Positions 56,168 through 64,000 of a stretch of 64,000 nt of DNA are shown one piece after another. Source of the DNA: DASQPR01 sp963727415 (GTDB lineage: Bacteria > Actinomycetota > Actinomycetes > Mycobacteriales > Micromonosporaceae); contig CAVSGF010000002.1 in assembly GCA_963727415.1 (NCBI GenBank), positions 1,240,001-1,304,000 of the forward strand, in the 5' to 3' direction. Made by a program: the position numbers and the translations under genes. A model generated the notes under the pieces. The model was given only the letters and a program-made list of their open reading frames with translations, made no database searches and was not told where the DNA came from. The stretch's first letter is position 1, and each line of letters begins with the position of its first letter.

Positions 56168-57721
56168 ATGCAACCCCGAGTTCAAGGCACTCCGCCGCCA
56201 GAGCGGCTGACCGAGCCACCGGCCGGCTGGCATGCCCCGCCGCCGGACCGAGTGGTCACCGCGACCGGCACGATCCCCCGGGCGCGCCTTCCGGAGCATC
56301 CGGACCTGCCACCGCTCGCGGATCCGCCGCCGGCAATCGCGCCGGCCGCGCTGCATCACGAATACGTCGGAGACTGGGGTTACCGCCCGATCGTGCCGCG
56401 CCGAGCGAGCCGTGGCGCTGGGCTGTACCTGAGGATCGTGTTCTGGTTCATGCTGGTGGTCTCGGTCGAGATGTGGTGGCTGGACACCCCGCACGGCTCG
56501 CTCAACGGCACCGCGGCAATCCTCATCGCCTCCGGGCGAGTGACCGGGATGGTGGCCGGATTCCTGATGCTCGGCCAGTTCCTGGTTATGAGCCGGGCCG
56601 GCTGGCTGGAACGCTGGGTCGGCGCTCACGACCTGCTCACCTGGCATCGCAGGCTCGGCGCTGCCGTGCTGGTTCTGGTCCTGGCGCACGTCGGCCTGAT
56701 CAGCTTCGGCTACGCCGCCGATCGCGGCGTTTCCGTGTTCGCCCAGACCGGTAACCTCTGGAGCAACTACGAGGACATGATCAGTGCCTACGTGGCCACC
56801 GGTCTGCTGGTCGCCATCGCCGTGATGGCTATTCGGTCGATTAAACGGCGGTTGCCCTACGAAGTCTGGTACTACCTGCACCTGCTCAGCTATCTGGTGT
56901 TGCTGTGGAGTTATGGGCATCAATTCGCCGACGGCCAGGAATTGTCCAAGGGTGGGTTCGGGTATTGGTACTGGGCGGGGTTGTACGTATTCGTGCTGGC
57001 CTGCCTGGCCTGGGGACGGATCATCTGGCCGTTGACCCTCAACGGCCGGCACCGCCTGCGGGTCGTCGAGGTGGTGCCGGAATCCGGCGACATGGTGTCG
57101 ATCTATATCGGCGGCCGCCGGATCGAGGATCTCGATGCCCGGGCCGGCCAGTACTTCCGGTGGCGGTTCATGGCCAAGGGCTGCTGGTGGCAGGCGCACC
57201 CGTTCTCGCTGTCGGCGGCGCCAAACGGCCGGTGGCTGCGGCTGACCGTCAAAGTGGTCGGCGACCACACCGGCGATCTGGCCCGGCTGCGGCCGGGAGT
57301 GCGGGTATTCGCCGAGGGACCGTGGGGGATCTTCACCGCCGAGCAGCGGCGCCGCCCAGCGGCCTTGCTGATCGCCGGCGGTAGCGGCATCGCGCCGATC
57401 CGGGCGCTGCTGGAGGAACTCCCCGCGCAGACCATCGTGCTGTACCGGGCCAGGTCGATCGAAGAAGTGATCTTCCGCGACGAGTTGGAGTGGCTGGCCC
57501 AGCAACGTCGAGCCACCCTGTGGTACGTGCTCGGCCGGCGCGACGACGACGGCCCGAAGCGGGCGTTCTCGGTCAAGGGAATGCGCGAGCTGGCTCCTGA
57601 CATCCGACAGCGTGACGTCTACCTGTGCGGGCCGTCGGGACTCATCGACGCGTCGCTGACCGCCCTGCGCCGGCTACGGGTACCCAAACGGCAGATTCAC
57701 CTGGACCCGTTCGAGTTCTAG
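56168..57721 (+). CDS. Ferric-reductase-like transmembrane flavoprotein 1
   Basis: A 517-residue protein. A Pro-rich cytoplasmic N-terminus (about 1-75), then six helices with haem-site His in LLTWHRRLGAAVLVLVLAHV and VWYYLHLLSYLVLLWSYGHQ, as in FRE/NOX proteins. The C-terminal FNR-like half has QAHPFSLSAAP (FAD), LIAGGSGIAPIRALLEEL (NAD(P)H) and YLCGPSGLID. It would carry electrons from cytosolic NAD(P)H through FAD and two haems to an outside acceptor. ATG 56168 follows a polyC run. The next gene encodes an exported FMN-binding protein, the probable acceptor. Confidence 0.9.
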   Translation: MQPRVQGTPPPERLTEPPAGWHAPPPDRVVTATGTIPRARLPEHPDLPPLADPPPAIAPAALHHEYVGDWGYRPIVPRRASRGAGLYLRIVFWFMLVVSVEMWWLDTPHGSLNGTAAILIASGRVTGMVAGFLMLGQFLVMSRAGWLERWVGAHDLLTWHRRLGAAVLVLVLAHVGLISFGYAADRGVSVFAQTGNLWSNYEDMISAYVATGLLVAIAVMAIRSIKRRLPYEVWYYLHLLSYLVLLWSYGHQFADGQELSKGGFGYWYWAGLYVFVLACLAWGRIIWPLTLNGRHRLRVVEVVPESGDMVSIYIGGRRIEDLDARAGQYFRWRFMAKGCWWQAHPFSLSAAPNGRWLRLTVKVVGDHTGDLARLRPGVRVFAEGPWGIFTAEQRRRPAALLIAGGSGIAPIRALLEELPAQTIVLYRARSIEEVIFRDELEWLAQQRRATLWYVLGRRDDDGPKRAFSVKGMRELAPDIRQRDVYLCGPSGLIDASLTALRRLRVPKRQIHLDPFEF

Positions 57722-57823
57722 GCGCCTTTCTCATCGCCGGTCGGCCCGGCGACCGTCCGATCGGCACCACCGGCAAACCTGTCAGCCCGACACCCGACCC
57801 CAATCGAATGGAGTTATGCAGCC

Positions 57824-58438
57824 ATGCGTCGTGTCACGGCAGTCATCCTCGGCACCATGACCGGCACCGCTCTTATGGTCGGTGCGAAGGTCGGAAATGG
57901 TGGGATGGATCTCGGCGCCGATGACGTCGGGACCTCGGCGGTGACCGTCTCCGGCGGTGACGGTGCGGGCCCAGCGCCGGCCCCGAGCGCGGCGAGTACT
58001 CCCGGCAAGGCATCCGGCGGCTCGGCCGGGAAGCCATCGTCGGGTGCGAAGTCGACCCCGAAATCAACGGCCAAGACCACCGCCAAACCGACCGCCCAGC
58101 CCACCGCCCAGCCGACCGCCACCGCAACCCCGAAGCCGACCGCGACGAAGGCCCCGTCCGGTCCGAAGGACGGCACCTACTCCGCCCAGGCGCCGGTGCG
58201 CAGCGGCCGCTACGGCACCCTGTCGATGACCGTGACCATCTCCGGTAACAAGATCACTAAGATCGCGGCGAGCGAGAACGGCGGCGAGACGAACTGCTAT
58301 CACAGCGCCTGCCCGAAACTGACCACCGAGGCGCTGTCGGCGCAGAGCGCAAGCATCGCCACGGTCAGCGGCGCCACCTACACCTCGCAGGCGTACAAGG
58401 CGGCGCTGACGGCGGTGCTGAAGACCGCGAACGGATAG
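57824..58438 (+). CDS. Exported FMN-binding-domain protein 1
   Basis: A 204-residue protein. N-terminal signal or anchor (AVILGTMTGTALMVGAKVG), a long Lys/Pro/Thr/Ala stalk (about 50-108), then an FMN_bind domain (about 110-204) with GRYGTLSMTVTISGNKITKI and TVSGATYTSQAY. The SGAT threonine is the site ApbE modifies with FMN, but the Asp normally three residues before this Ser (DxxSGAT) is Ala. A CYHSAC insertion in the domain is unusual. It lies 103 bp after reductase 1 and 19 bp before apbE. Confidence 0.87.
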   Translation: MRRVTAVILGTMTGTALMVGAKVGNGGMDLGADDVGTSAVTVSGGDGAGPAPAPSAASTPGKASGGSAGKPSSGAKSTPKSTAKTTAKPTAQPTAQPTATATPKPTATKAPSGPKDGTYSAQAPVRSGRYGTLSMTVTISGNKITKIAASENGGETNCYHSACPKLTTEALSAQSASIATVSGATYTSQAYKAALTAVLKTANG

Positions 58439-58457
58439 CGTTACCGCTGGGGGTGCC

Positions 58458-59231
58458 ATGCGCCGGGTTGAAATGATCATGGGCACAGCGATCACGATCG
58501 AGGTGCTCGCCCCGGAACCGCCCGGCCCGGCCGCCGGCGCGGTGTCGGCCGCGTTCGTCTGGTTCGAGTCGGTGGATCGACAGTTCAGCACGTATCGGGA
58601 CGACAGCGAGGTGTCCCGGCTGCGCCGGGGCGAGGTGGCCGAGGTGTCCGAGGTGATGCGCACCGTGCTGAACCGCTGCGAGGACCTGCGTGCGCGGACC
58701 AATGGCTACTTCGACGCGTACGCGACCGGAAGCCTGGACCCGTCCGGCTTCGTCAAGGGCTGGTCGGTGCAGGTGGCCTCGGATCGGTTGGCCGAGGCCG
58801 GTCTCCCCAACCACTTCATCAACGCCGGCGGCGATGTACGGGTACGCGGTCACGGGCCTGACGGGTCACCGTGGCGGATCGGCATCGCCCACCCGTGGCA
58901 GCAGCGGAAGGTGGCGTGGGTGGTGGCCGGCACCGACCTGGCGATCGCCACGTCTGGAACCTACGAGCGTGGCCAGCACGTGCTCGACCCGTTCAGCGGC
59001 CGGCCGGCCGCGACCCTGCGGTCGGTGACGGTCACCGGTCCCGATCTCGGTGCCGCCGACGCGTATGCCACCGCGGCGGTCGCGATGGGCCGGCCCGGCC
59101 TGGACTGGCTCGCGAGCCTGAGCGGGTACGAGGCGGCGGTGGTGACCGAGGACGCGCAGGCGTTCCGGTCCGATGGCTTCCCGACGGTGCCCGCTATCGA
59201 AGTTCCCGACGGACAGATGCCCGCGTACTGA
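58458..59231 (+). CDS. apbE: FAD:protein FMN transferase (ApbE)
   Basis: A 257-residue protein: MIMGTAITIEVL at the start, FSTYRDDSEVSRL, DPSGFVKGW, FINAGGDVRVRG (FAD site), LAIATSGTYERG and GAADAYATAAVAMG (metal-binding Asp/Thr). It transfers FMN from FAD to a Thr or Ser in an SGAT motif. No signal peptide or lipobox is present, unlike many periplasmic ApbE proteins, so flavinylation may occur before export. It lies between the two FMN-binding proteins, which are the obvious substrates. Confidence 0.93.
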   Translation: MRRVEMIMGTAITIEVLAPEPPGPAAGAVSAAFVWFESVDRQFSTYRDDSEVSRLRRGEVAEVSEVMRTVLNRCEDLRARTNGYFDAYATGSLDPSGFVKGWSVQVASDRLAEAGLPNHFINAGGDVRVRGHGPDGSPWRIGIAHPWQQRKVAWVVAGTDLAIATSGTYERGQHVLDPFSGRPAATLRSVTVTGPDLGAADAYATAAVAMGRPGLDWLASLSGYEAAVVTEDAQAFRSDGFPTVPAIEVPDGQMPAY

Positions 59232-59406
59232 CTGGTGCTGACCGACTGATGCTGACTGACTGATGCCGGCGCCCCGATCGACGGCCGCGCCATGATCGGT
59301 GCCCACGCCCTGATCAGGGCCGCCGCGACCGAGTCCGTTCGGCTGATCCGGCCGGCCGTCCGGCCTCGAGCCGACCGGCGCTCCCGGAACGGCTCGCCGG
59401 TGGGCT

Positions 59407-59423
59407 CTTAGAACCTGTTGAGA
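59407..59423 (+). promoter_or_regulatory. CTTAGA-N5-TTGAGA direct-repeat box before reductase 2
   Basis: CTTAGA-ACCTG-TTGAGA, half-sites 11 bp apart, 95 bp before the second reductase ATG. It matches the box at 56098-56114 at TCTTAGAA-N5-TGAGA. The 287-bp gap 59232-59518 otherwise holds only short ctgact repeats after apbE. Confidence 0.6.
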
Positions 59424-59518
59424 ATGCTCCGACATATTCGAGAGGCGGTTCGCACCGCTCGGGCATGGCCGATGCCATGGCTTGATCGTTACGGTTACCT
59501 GCGGAGGTCTCGGGGACG

Positions 59519-60916
59519 ATGGCGATGTCGACCCGCGGGCGACCCGCTACGCCGATGGTCTGGGCCGGCCCGGTGCGCGCGGAGCGACGCCGCCGGTGGG
59601 CCACCGCGTTCGCGACCGCCTCTCTCGTTATCGTGACATTTCTGTGGCTGCGAGGCGGCGGGCTGAGCATTCTCGCCGTCAGTGGCATGGATGCGCTGCT
59701 GTCGCTGGGCCGCCTGTCCGGGCTGCTGGGTGCCCAGCTGCTGCTGATCCAGGTGCTGCTGATGGCCCGGATCGGCTGGGTCGAGGGTGCGTTCGGGCAG
59801 GACCTGCTGGCGCGTTACCACCGGCTCGTCGGCTTCACCTCGGTCAACCTCGTCCTCTTCCACGTCATCACGATCACCGCCGGATATGTCGGCGTCGATC
59901 ACCGCTGGCTGATCCCGGAGGCCTGGCATCTGGTCGCCGCTTACCCCGGAATGCTGCTGGCCGCCGCGGCCACGGCGGCGCTGGTGATCGTGGCGGTGAC
60001 ATCGGTGCGGATGGCACGCCGCCGGTTGCGCTACGAGTCCTGGCACCTGCTTCACCTGTACGCCTATCTCGGTGTGGCCCTCGCGCTGCCGCATGAGCTG
60101 TGGACCGGTGCCGATTTCCTGGTCTCGCCGGTGGCGCGGGCGTACTGGTGGGCGGCGTATCTGGCGACCGCCGCGACGGTGGTGGTGTGCCGGATCGGCA
60201 TACCGCTGTGGCGCAGCGGGCACCACGCTCTGCGGGTCTCCGCCGTCGTTCCGGAGACCCCGGGCGTGACGTCGGTCTACGTGGAGGGCCGCTGGCTGGA
60301 TCAGATGAACGTGCAGGCCGGTCAGTTCTTCAACTGGCGGTTCCTGACCCGGTCCGGCTGGACCCGCGCGCACCCCTACTCGCTGTCGGCGGCTCCGCGA
60401 CCGGACCTGCTGCGGATCACGGTCAAGGACTTTGGCGACGGCAGCCGGGAGGTTAGCCGGCTGCGCCCCGGCACCCGGGTTCTGATCGAAGGTCCGTACG
60501 GGCGCCTGACCGGCGAGAACCGGCGATGGCACCGGGTCACGATGATCGCCTGCGGAATCGGGATCACGCCACTGCGGGCCCTTCTGGAGGCGGAGTACTA
60601 CCTGCCCGGCCACGCGACGTTGATCTACCGGGCCAGCGGAACCGAAGACTTCACCTTCGCCACCGAGATCGAGGCGCTCGCCAAGGCCCGTGGTGTCCGT
60701 ACCCATTACCTGGCCGGCCCGCGCGGGCCGGGCGGCTCATGGTTGCCGGCCTCGGTCCCGAATCGTCGCGGAACGCTGCGCAACATGGTGCCGGACATCA
60801 AGCGCAACGATGTATTCGTCTGCGGGCCGCAACCGTGGATGGAATCTGTGGTGCGAGCGCTCGGCGACGCCGGGGTACCGGCCGAGCACATTTACCTGGA
60901 ACGGTTTAGCTGGTGA
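59519..60916 (+). CDS. Ferric-reductase-like transmembrane flavoprotein 2
   Basis: A 465-residue protein parallel to reductase 1: six helices with LLARYHRLVGFTSVNLVLFH and SWHLLHLYAYLGVALALPHE (haem His pairs), then AHPYSLSAAPR (FAD), ACGIGITPLRALLEA (NAD(P)H) and VFVCGPQPWME. It lacks the Pro-rich N-terminal extension of reductase 1. Start ATG 59519 (GGGGA upstream), with ATG 59525 close by. It is followed by the second FMN-binding protein and the two-component genes on the same strand. Confidence 0.9.
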   Translation: MAMSTRGRPATPMVWAGPVRAERRRRWATAFATASLVIVTFLWLRGGGLSILAVSGMDALLSLGRLSGLLGAQLLLIQVLLMARIGWVEGAFGQDLLARYHRLVGFTSVNLVLFHVITITAGYVGVDHRWLIPEAWHLVAAYPGMLLAAAATAALVIVAVTSVRMARRRLRYESWHLLHLYAYLGVALALPHELWTGADFLVSPVARAYWWAAYLATAATVVVCRIGIPLWRSGHHALRVSAVVPETPGVTSVYVEGRWLDQMNVQAGQFFNWRFLTRSGWTRAHPYSLSAAPRPDLLRITVKDFGDGSREVSRLRPGTRVLIEGPYGRLTGENRRWHRVTMIACGIGITPLRALLEAEYYLPGHATLIYRASGTEDFTFATEIEALAKARGVRTHYLAGPRGPGGSWLPASVPNRRGTLRNMVPDIKRNDVFVCGPQPWMESVVRALGDAGVPAEHIYLERFSW

Positions 60917-61001
60917 CACCACCGGCGGCGAGTGGCAGCCGACGCCGTAGCCAGAGGTGAGAGGCGATCGACGGTAACGGCCCACGAGAGCGGAGGCATG
61001 G

Positions 61002-61478
61002 ATGCGTCGTGTGGTGATCTGGTTCGGCTCCACCGTGGCCGCTGTGGTCCTGTTGTTCAGCTACCGGACCAGCACCGAAGGCCCCGGCGCCGGTGTGAGG
61101 GTGGCCGGTGTGGTCGCGCCGCAGGCACCGGGGGTGGTGCCGGGGCAGACGTCGTCCGGGGCTCCCGGTGCGGGCGCCGGGCAGCGGGCCACCGGGGACG
61201 AGGTCGTCAACGGGACCGTGGCGCAGACCATGTGGGGACCGGTACAGGTGCAGGTACACATCACCGGCGGCAAGATCGTCGATGTGCGCACCCTGATCTA
61301 CCCGACCGGCAGCGGCATGGACCGGGCGATCAACGCGTACGCTCTGCCACGCCTGCGTCAGCAGGCGCTGCAGGCGCAGAGCGCCAATATCGACGGGGTG
61401 TCGGGAGCGACCGTGACCAGTGGCGGTTACCGTGAATCGTTGCAGTCCGCGCTCGACGCAGCGCACTTCGGTCATTAG
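61002..61478 (+). CDS. Exported FMN-binding-domain protein 2
   Basis: A 158-residue protein. An N-terminal hydrophobic segment (VVIWFGSTVAAVVLLFSY) acts as signal or anchor; a Gly/Ala/Pro linker (about 25-65) and an FMN_bind domain (about 66-158) follow, with GPVQVQVHITGGKIVDVRTL and IDGVSGATVTSGGY, an intact DxxSGAT flavinylation site. Expected to carry covalent FMN outside the membrane and accept electrons from reductase 2. The response regulator starts 7 bp after its stop. Confidence 0.9.
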   Translation: MRRVVIWFGSTVAAVVLLFSYRTSTEGPGAGVRVAGVVAPQAPGVVPGQTSSGAPGAGAGQRATGDEVVNGTVAQTMWGPVQVQVHITGGKIVDVRTLIYPTGSGMDRAINAYALPRLRQQALQAQSANIDGVSGATVTSGGYRESLQSALDAAHFGH

Positions 61479-61485
61479 GAACGCC

Positions 61486-62160
61486 GTGATTGAAAGCGAA
61501 GCCCGCAAGCACCGGCTTCTCGTCGTCGAGGACGACCGGGAGTTGCGTGAGATGCTGCACCGGCTACTGGTCACGGCGGGGTACGCGGTCGATCTGGCCG
61601 CCGACGGGCAGGCCGGGCTGCACCGGGCGATGACCACCAGCTACGACGTGCTGGTGATCGACCGCGGGCTACCCGCCATCGAGGGCCTAGACCTGATCCG
61701 GCGCCTTCGCCGGCAGGGTGTGGACGTGCCGATGCTGGTCCTTACGGCGTACGGCTCGACCGCCGACGTGGTGGCCGGCCTCGACGCCGGTGCGGAGGAC
61801 TACGTGGTCAAGCCGTTCGAGGTGGACGAGTTGCTGGCCCGCATCCGGGCCTTGCTGCGCCGGCAGCAGTCGAAGCAGACGTCGGTGCAGATCGGTGCCG
61901 GCATGCTCGACGTGGCCAAGCGGACCGTCGCGCGGTCCGGGATCGAGGTTGAGCTGTCCGGCCGGGAAACCGCGCTGCTGCGAGTGCTGGCCGCGCAGCC
62001 GAACCGGGTGTTCAGCCGGGACGAGTTGAAGACCCGGGTGTTCGACTCGGCCGAATCCGACTCGATCGTTGACACGTACGTCCACTATCTCCGGCGCAAG
62101 CTTGGCTCCGGTGCGGTCACGACGGTGCGCGGACTGGGTTACCGGATCGGGCGGATGTGA
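61486..62160 (+). CDS. OmpR-family response regulator of the flavin electron-transfer cluster
   Basis: A 224-residue protein: receiver with LLVVEDDRELREML, DVLVIDRGLPAIEGLDLI (phospho-Asp) and EDYVVKPFEVDELLARI, then a winged-helix output ending VTTVRGLGYRIGRM. GTG 61486 has AGGA 5 nt upstream. It is co-transcribed with the FMN-binding protein 2 gene and overlaps the kinase start. The paired direct-repeat boxes at 56098 and 59407 have the half-site spacing its family binds. Confidence 0.93.
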   Translation: MIESEARKHRLLVVEDDRELREMLHRLLVTAGYAVDLAADGQAGLHRAMTTSYDVLVIDRGLPAIEGLDLIRRLRRQGVDVPMLVLTAYGSTADVVAGLDAGAEDYVVKPFEVDELLARIRALLRRQQSKQTSVQIGAGMLDVAKRTVARSGIEVELSGRETALLRVLAAQPNRVFSRDELKTRVFDSAESDSIVDTYVHYLRRKLGSGAVTTVRGLGYRIGRM

Positions 62161-63371
62161 CCGCGCCACACCGTGTCCTGGTCGGCCGCAGTGCCCGTCG
62201 GATCGTCTGGCAGAGCACGGCGCTGGTGGCCATGTCGATGCTGCTGCTGTGCGGGGTGGCCGCCATCTTCGTGACGCGTAGCCAGGACATCGCGGTCAAC
62301 CGTACGCTCCGCCAGGTGCTCGCCGACGCCGACGCGGTCACCGACCCGCCGGCCGGCATCCTGGTCTACCAGAGGCACGAGGGGCACGTCAGCTCCTCTC
62401 CGCAGCTGACGTCCGGACCTCTGGATCCGGCCGCGTTCGCTCGGGTGGCCGCCGGCGGCCCGACCGAGATGGGCGACGCCAATCGGAACGGGCGCGAGTA
62501 CCGGCTGCGAACCGGTCGCCGTGACGAATCCGTGGTACAGGTGGCGTACGACCTGACCGAACTCAAGCGGGAGCGGACCCGGTTGTTCACCGGGTTGGTC
62601 GTCGCCGCCCTGTGCGGCGTGGTGCTGGCATTCCTTGTCGGCCGGCTGATCGCGAGCCGGGCGGTGGCGCCGCTGGGACTGGCCATCGCACGCCAGCAGC
62701 GGTTCGTCGCGGACGCGAGTCACGAGCTGCGAACCCCGCTGACCCAGGCGCATACGCGCGCTCAGCTGCTGCTGAGGGAGCTGCACGCGTCGTCGATGCC
62801 GGAGCCGATCGTCGCCGATGCCGAGCGGCTGGTGCACAGCACCCGGCAGCTTGGCGAGATCGTCGAGGAACTGCTGATGTCCGCGCAGCTTCAAGCCGAG
62901 CCACAGCACATGCGGCCGGTGGACATGGCGGAGTTGGCCCGCGCCGCCGTCGACGCGGAGCAGGTACGCGCGGCCGAGCGCGAGCTGACCATCGACGTCG
63001 AGTCCAACGATGGCCCGCATCTGGTGCCGGGTGAGCCGACGGCGCTGCGGAGAGTTATCAACTCGCTGATCGACAACGCGATCGGCCATTCGGCCACGGG
63101 CGGAGCGATTCTGGTGACGGTCCGCCGGGCCGGTGGTGGTTCGTTTGTCCAGCTGTCCGTGCGCGATCATGGCGTGGGCTTCACCGATGTCGATCCGGAT
63201 TCGGTGTTCGAACGGTTCGCCCGGGGCAGCCACGGCGCCGGCCGGCGGTACGGGCTCGGTCTCGCCCTGGTTCGCGAGGTGATAGTGGCTCATCGAGGCG
63301 AGATCACCGCGCGTAATGCCGAGGGCGGCGGCGCCGAGTTCATCGTGAGCTTGCCGATCTGGTCGGGCTGA
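62157..63371 (+). CDS. Sensor histidine kinase of the flavin electron-transfer cluster
   Basis: A 404-residue protein: helix 1 (TALVAMSMLLLCGVAAIFV), an outside domain of about 110 residues, helix 2 (LFTGLVVAALCGVVLAFLVG), then DASHELRTPLTQAHTR (His about 189), NSLIDNAIGHSA, DHGVGFTD and GRRYGLGLALV. No HAMP domain is obvious between helix 2 and the H-box. GTG 62157 overlaps the regulator stop (GTGA). It senses an unknown extracytoplasmic or membrane signal, plausibly redox state or acceptor availability (inference). Confidence 0.92.
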   Translation: MTAPHRVLVGRSARRIVWQSTALVAMSMLLLCGVAAIFVTRSQDIAVNRTLRQVLADADAVTDPPAGILVYQRHEGHVSSSPQLTSGPLDPAAFARVAAGGPTEMGDANRNGREYRLRTGRRDESVVQVAYDLTELKRERTRLFTGLVVAALCGVVLAFLVGRLIASRAVAPLGLAIARQQRFVADASHELRTPLTQAHTRAQLLLRELHASSMPEPIVADAERLVHSTRQLGEIVEELLMSAQLQAEPQHMRPVDMAELARAAVDAEQVRAAERELTIDVESNDGPHLVPGEPTALRRVINSLIDNAIGHSATGGAILVTVRRAGGGSFVQLSVRDHGVGFTDVDPDSVFERFARGSHGAGRRYGLGLALVREVIVAHRGEITARNAEGGGAEFIVSLPIWSG

Positions 63372-63499
63372 GCCCGAACATGCCGGCCTGGTCCGGCTGA
63401 CACCAGACTTTCCGGTCCTGGCCCGCCCGTACGCGGAACCAGGGGCGCTCACGATCAGCGGAGAAATTGACCTTGCGTGGATGGCGGCCGCCACGTACA

Positions 63500-63535
63500 T
63501 TAAACGGGTGTTCAATGCTTTGAACCCGTGTTTAA
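63500..63535. promoter_or_regulatory. 36-bp inverted repeat upstream of a TetR gene
   Basis: TTAAAC at the left end and GTTTAA at the right enclose GGGTGTTCAA and TTGAACCC, which pair with one inserted base. It is AT-rich compared with its surroundings and ends 12 bp before the TetR ATG. Size and position fit an autoregulatory TetR operator. Confidence 0.65.
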
Positions 63536-63547
63536 GTGGCGGAACCG

Positions 63548-64000
63548 ATGTTTAGCGAACGCGACATCACCGCACGAGCCCTGATCCGCGACCGTGCCCT
63601 GGCGCTCTTCGCCGAGCAGGGGCCGGACGCGGTGACGATCCGGGAGATCGCGGCCGCGGCCGGCGTCTCGCCCGGCCTCGTGGTCCACCACTACGGCTCG
63701 AAACAGGGGCTGCGGGAAGCCGTGGACGCCTACGTCTCGGAGGCCTTCGAGGGCATGCTCGCCGCCGCTGTCGATGATCCGGAGGCGTTCGGCGGGAGCG
63801 TGCCGCAGGCGGCGGCGAGCTTCGCCGAGTTGCTTCTGGCGTACCTGCCGCCGGACTCGCCGGTTCCGGCGTACCTGAAGCGGTTGCTGCTGTCCGGCGA
63901 TCCGGTCGGCCGCGATCTGTTCCGCCGGTGGTACGAGCTGAGCGTCGCGATGACGGCCCAGTTCACGCAGGCCGGCATGATGCGGCCGTCGGACGACCCG
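63548..64000 (+). CDS. TetR-family regulator (3' end beyond window)
   Basis: 151 codons are visible, open to the right edge. The N-terminal HTH reads ALIRDRALALFAEQGPDAVT, then IREIAAAAGVSPGLVVHHYGSKQGLREAVD, classic TetR. The ligand-binding part (from about residue 60) has begun. ATG 63548. A long inverted repeat just upstream suggests it represses itself; its other targets would lie outside the window. Confidence 0.9.
   Translation, partial: MFSERDITARALIRDRALALFAEQGPDAVTIREIAAAAGVSPGLVVHHYGSKQGLREAVDAYVSEAFEGMLAAAVDDPEAFGGSVPQAAASFAELLLAYLPPDSPVPAYLKRLLLSGDPVGRDLFRRWYELSVAMTAQFTQAGMMRPSDDP

Overview
This 64 kb window is high-G+C DNA, roughly 70% by eye, with GTG/ATG starts, GTGA and ATGA gene overlaps, and typical actinomycete gene families. 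These include a poly-HAMP hybrid kinase, SpoIIE/RsbW-type phosphatases, F420-type Ddn-like proteins, many lipoproteins, and an NhaA-thioredoxin fusion. It looks like chromosomal DNA of a filamentous actinomycete, plausibly Micromonosporaceae. That placement is an inference. I saw no rRNA, tRNA, CRISPR, integrase or transposase.

Layout. 1-6.4 kb holds a hybrid histidine kinase with a tandem array of nearly identical HAMP repeats (cut by the left edge) and a divergent RsbW-GAF-SpoIIE phosphatase. 6.5-24.5 kb is metabolic and cell-surface: two paralogous polysaccharide deacetylases around an EamA exporter, a SemiSWEET, a Cys/Met-metabolism PLP enzyme with a divergent Lrp regulator, a PhyH dioxygenase, two SDRs (one frameshifted), a gamma-carbonic-anhydrase-like protein, a TetM-like GTPase, a Vps62-like membrane protein, an S9 peptidase, a small methyltransferase and a BBE-type flavo-oxidase. 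24.5-41.5 kb carries envelope and transport genes: a GH3 lipoprotein with a 30-codon upstream ORF, a fused double ABC exporter, a GH25 lysozyme plus amidase operon, NhaA-thioredoxin (frameshifted), TauE, a GH16-CBM13 glucanase, an iodotyrosine-deiodinase-like protein, GH15, Ddn-like and SRPBCC proteins, and NhaP.

41.7-54.7 kb is regulatory and membrane: a zinc-ribbon/ClC/MarR operon, a response regulator/kinase/GerMN-lipoprotein operon, a STAS/OtsA-like/unknown operon in which the OtsA homologue has lost its key catalytic residues, an ABC-2 exporter with a divergent regulator, and an RsbW/MEDS-STAS/STAS group.

55.1-63.4 kb is the most coherent system. It has a b561-like membrane protein, then two ferric-reductase-like membrane flavoproteins. 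Each is followed by an exported FMN-binding-domain protein; one ApbE flavin transferase lies between them, and a two-component system closes the cluster. Both reductase genes are preceded by the same 17-bp direct-repeat box (6-bp half-sites at 11-bp spacing), which suggests the linked OmpR-family regulator controls both. A truncated TetR gene with a long inverted repeat upstream ends the window.

Three otherwise well-conserved genes (SDR at 22 kb, NhaA at 32.5 kb, kinase at 46.3 kb) each contain one apparent single-base frame disruption. Sequencing error or recent mutation cannot be told apart here.
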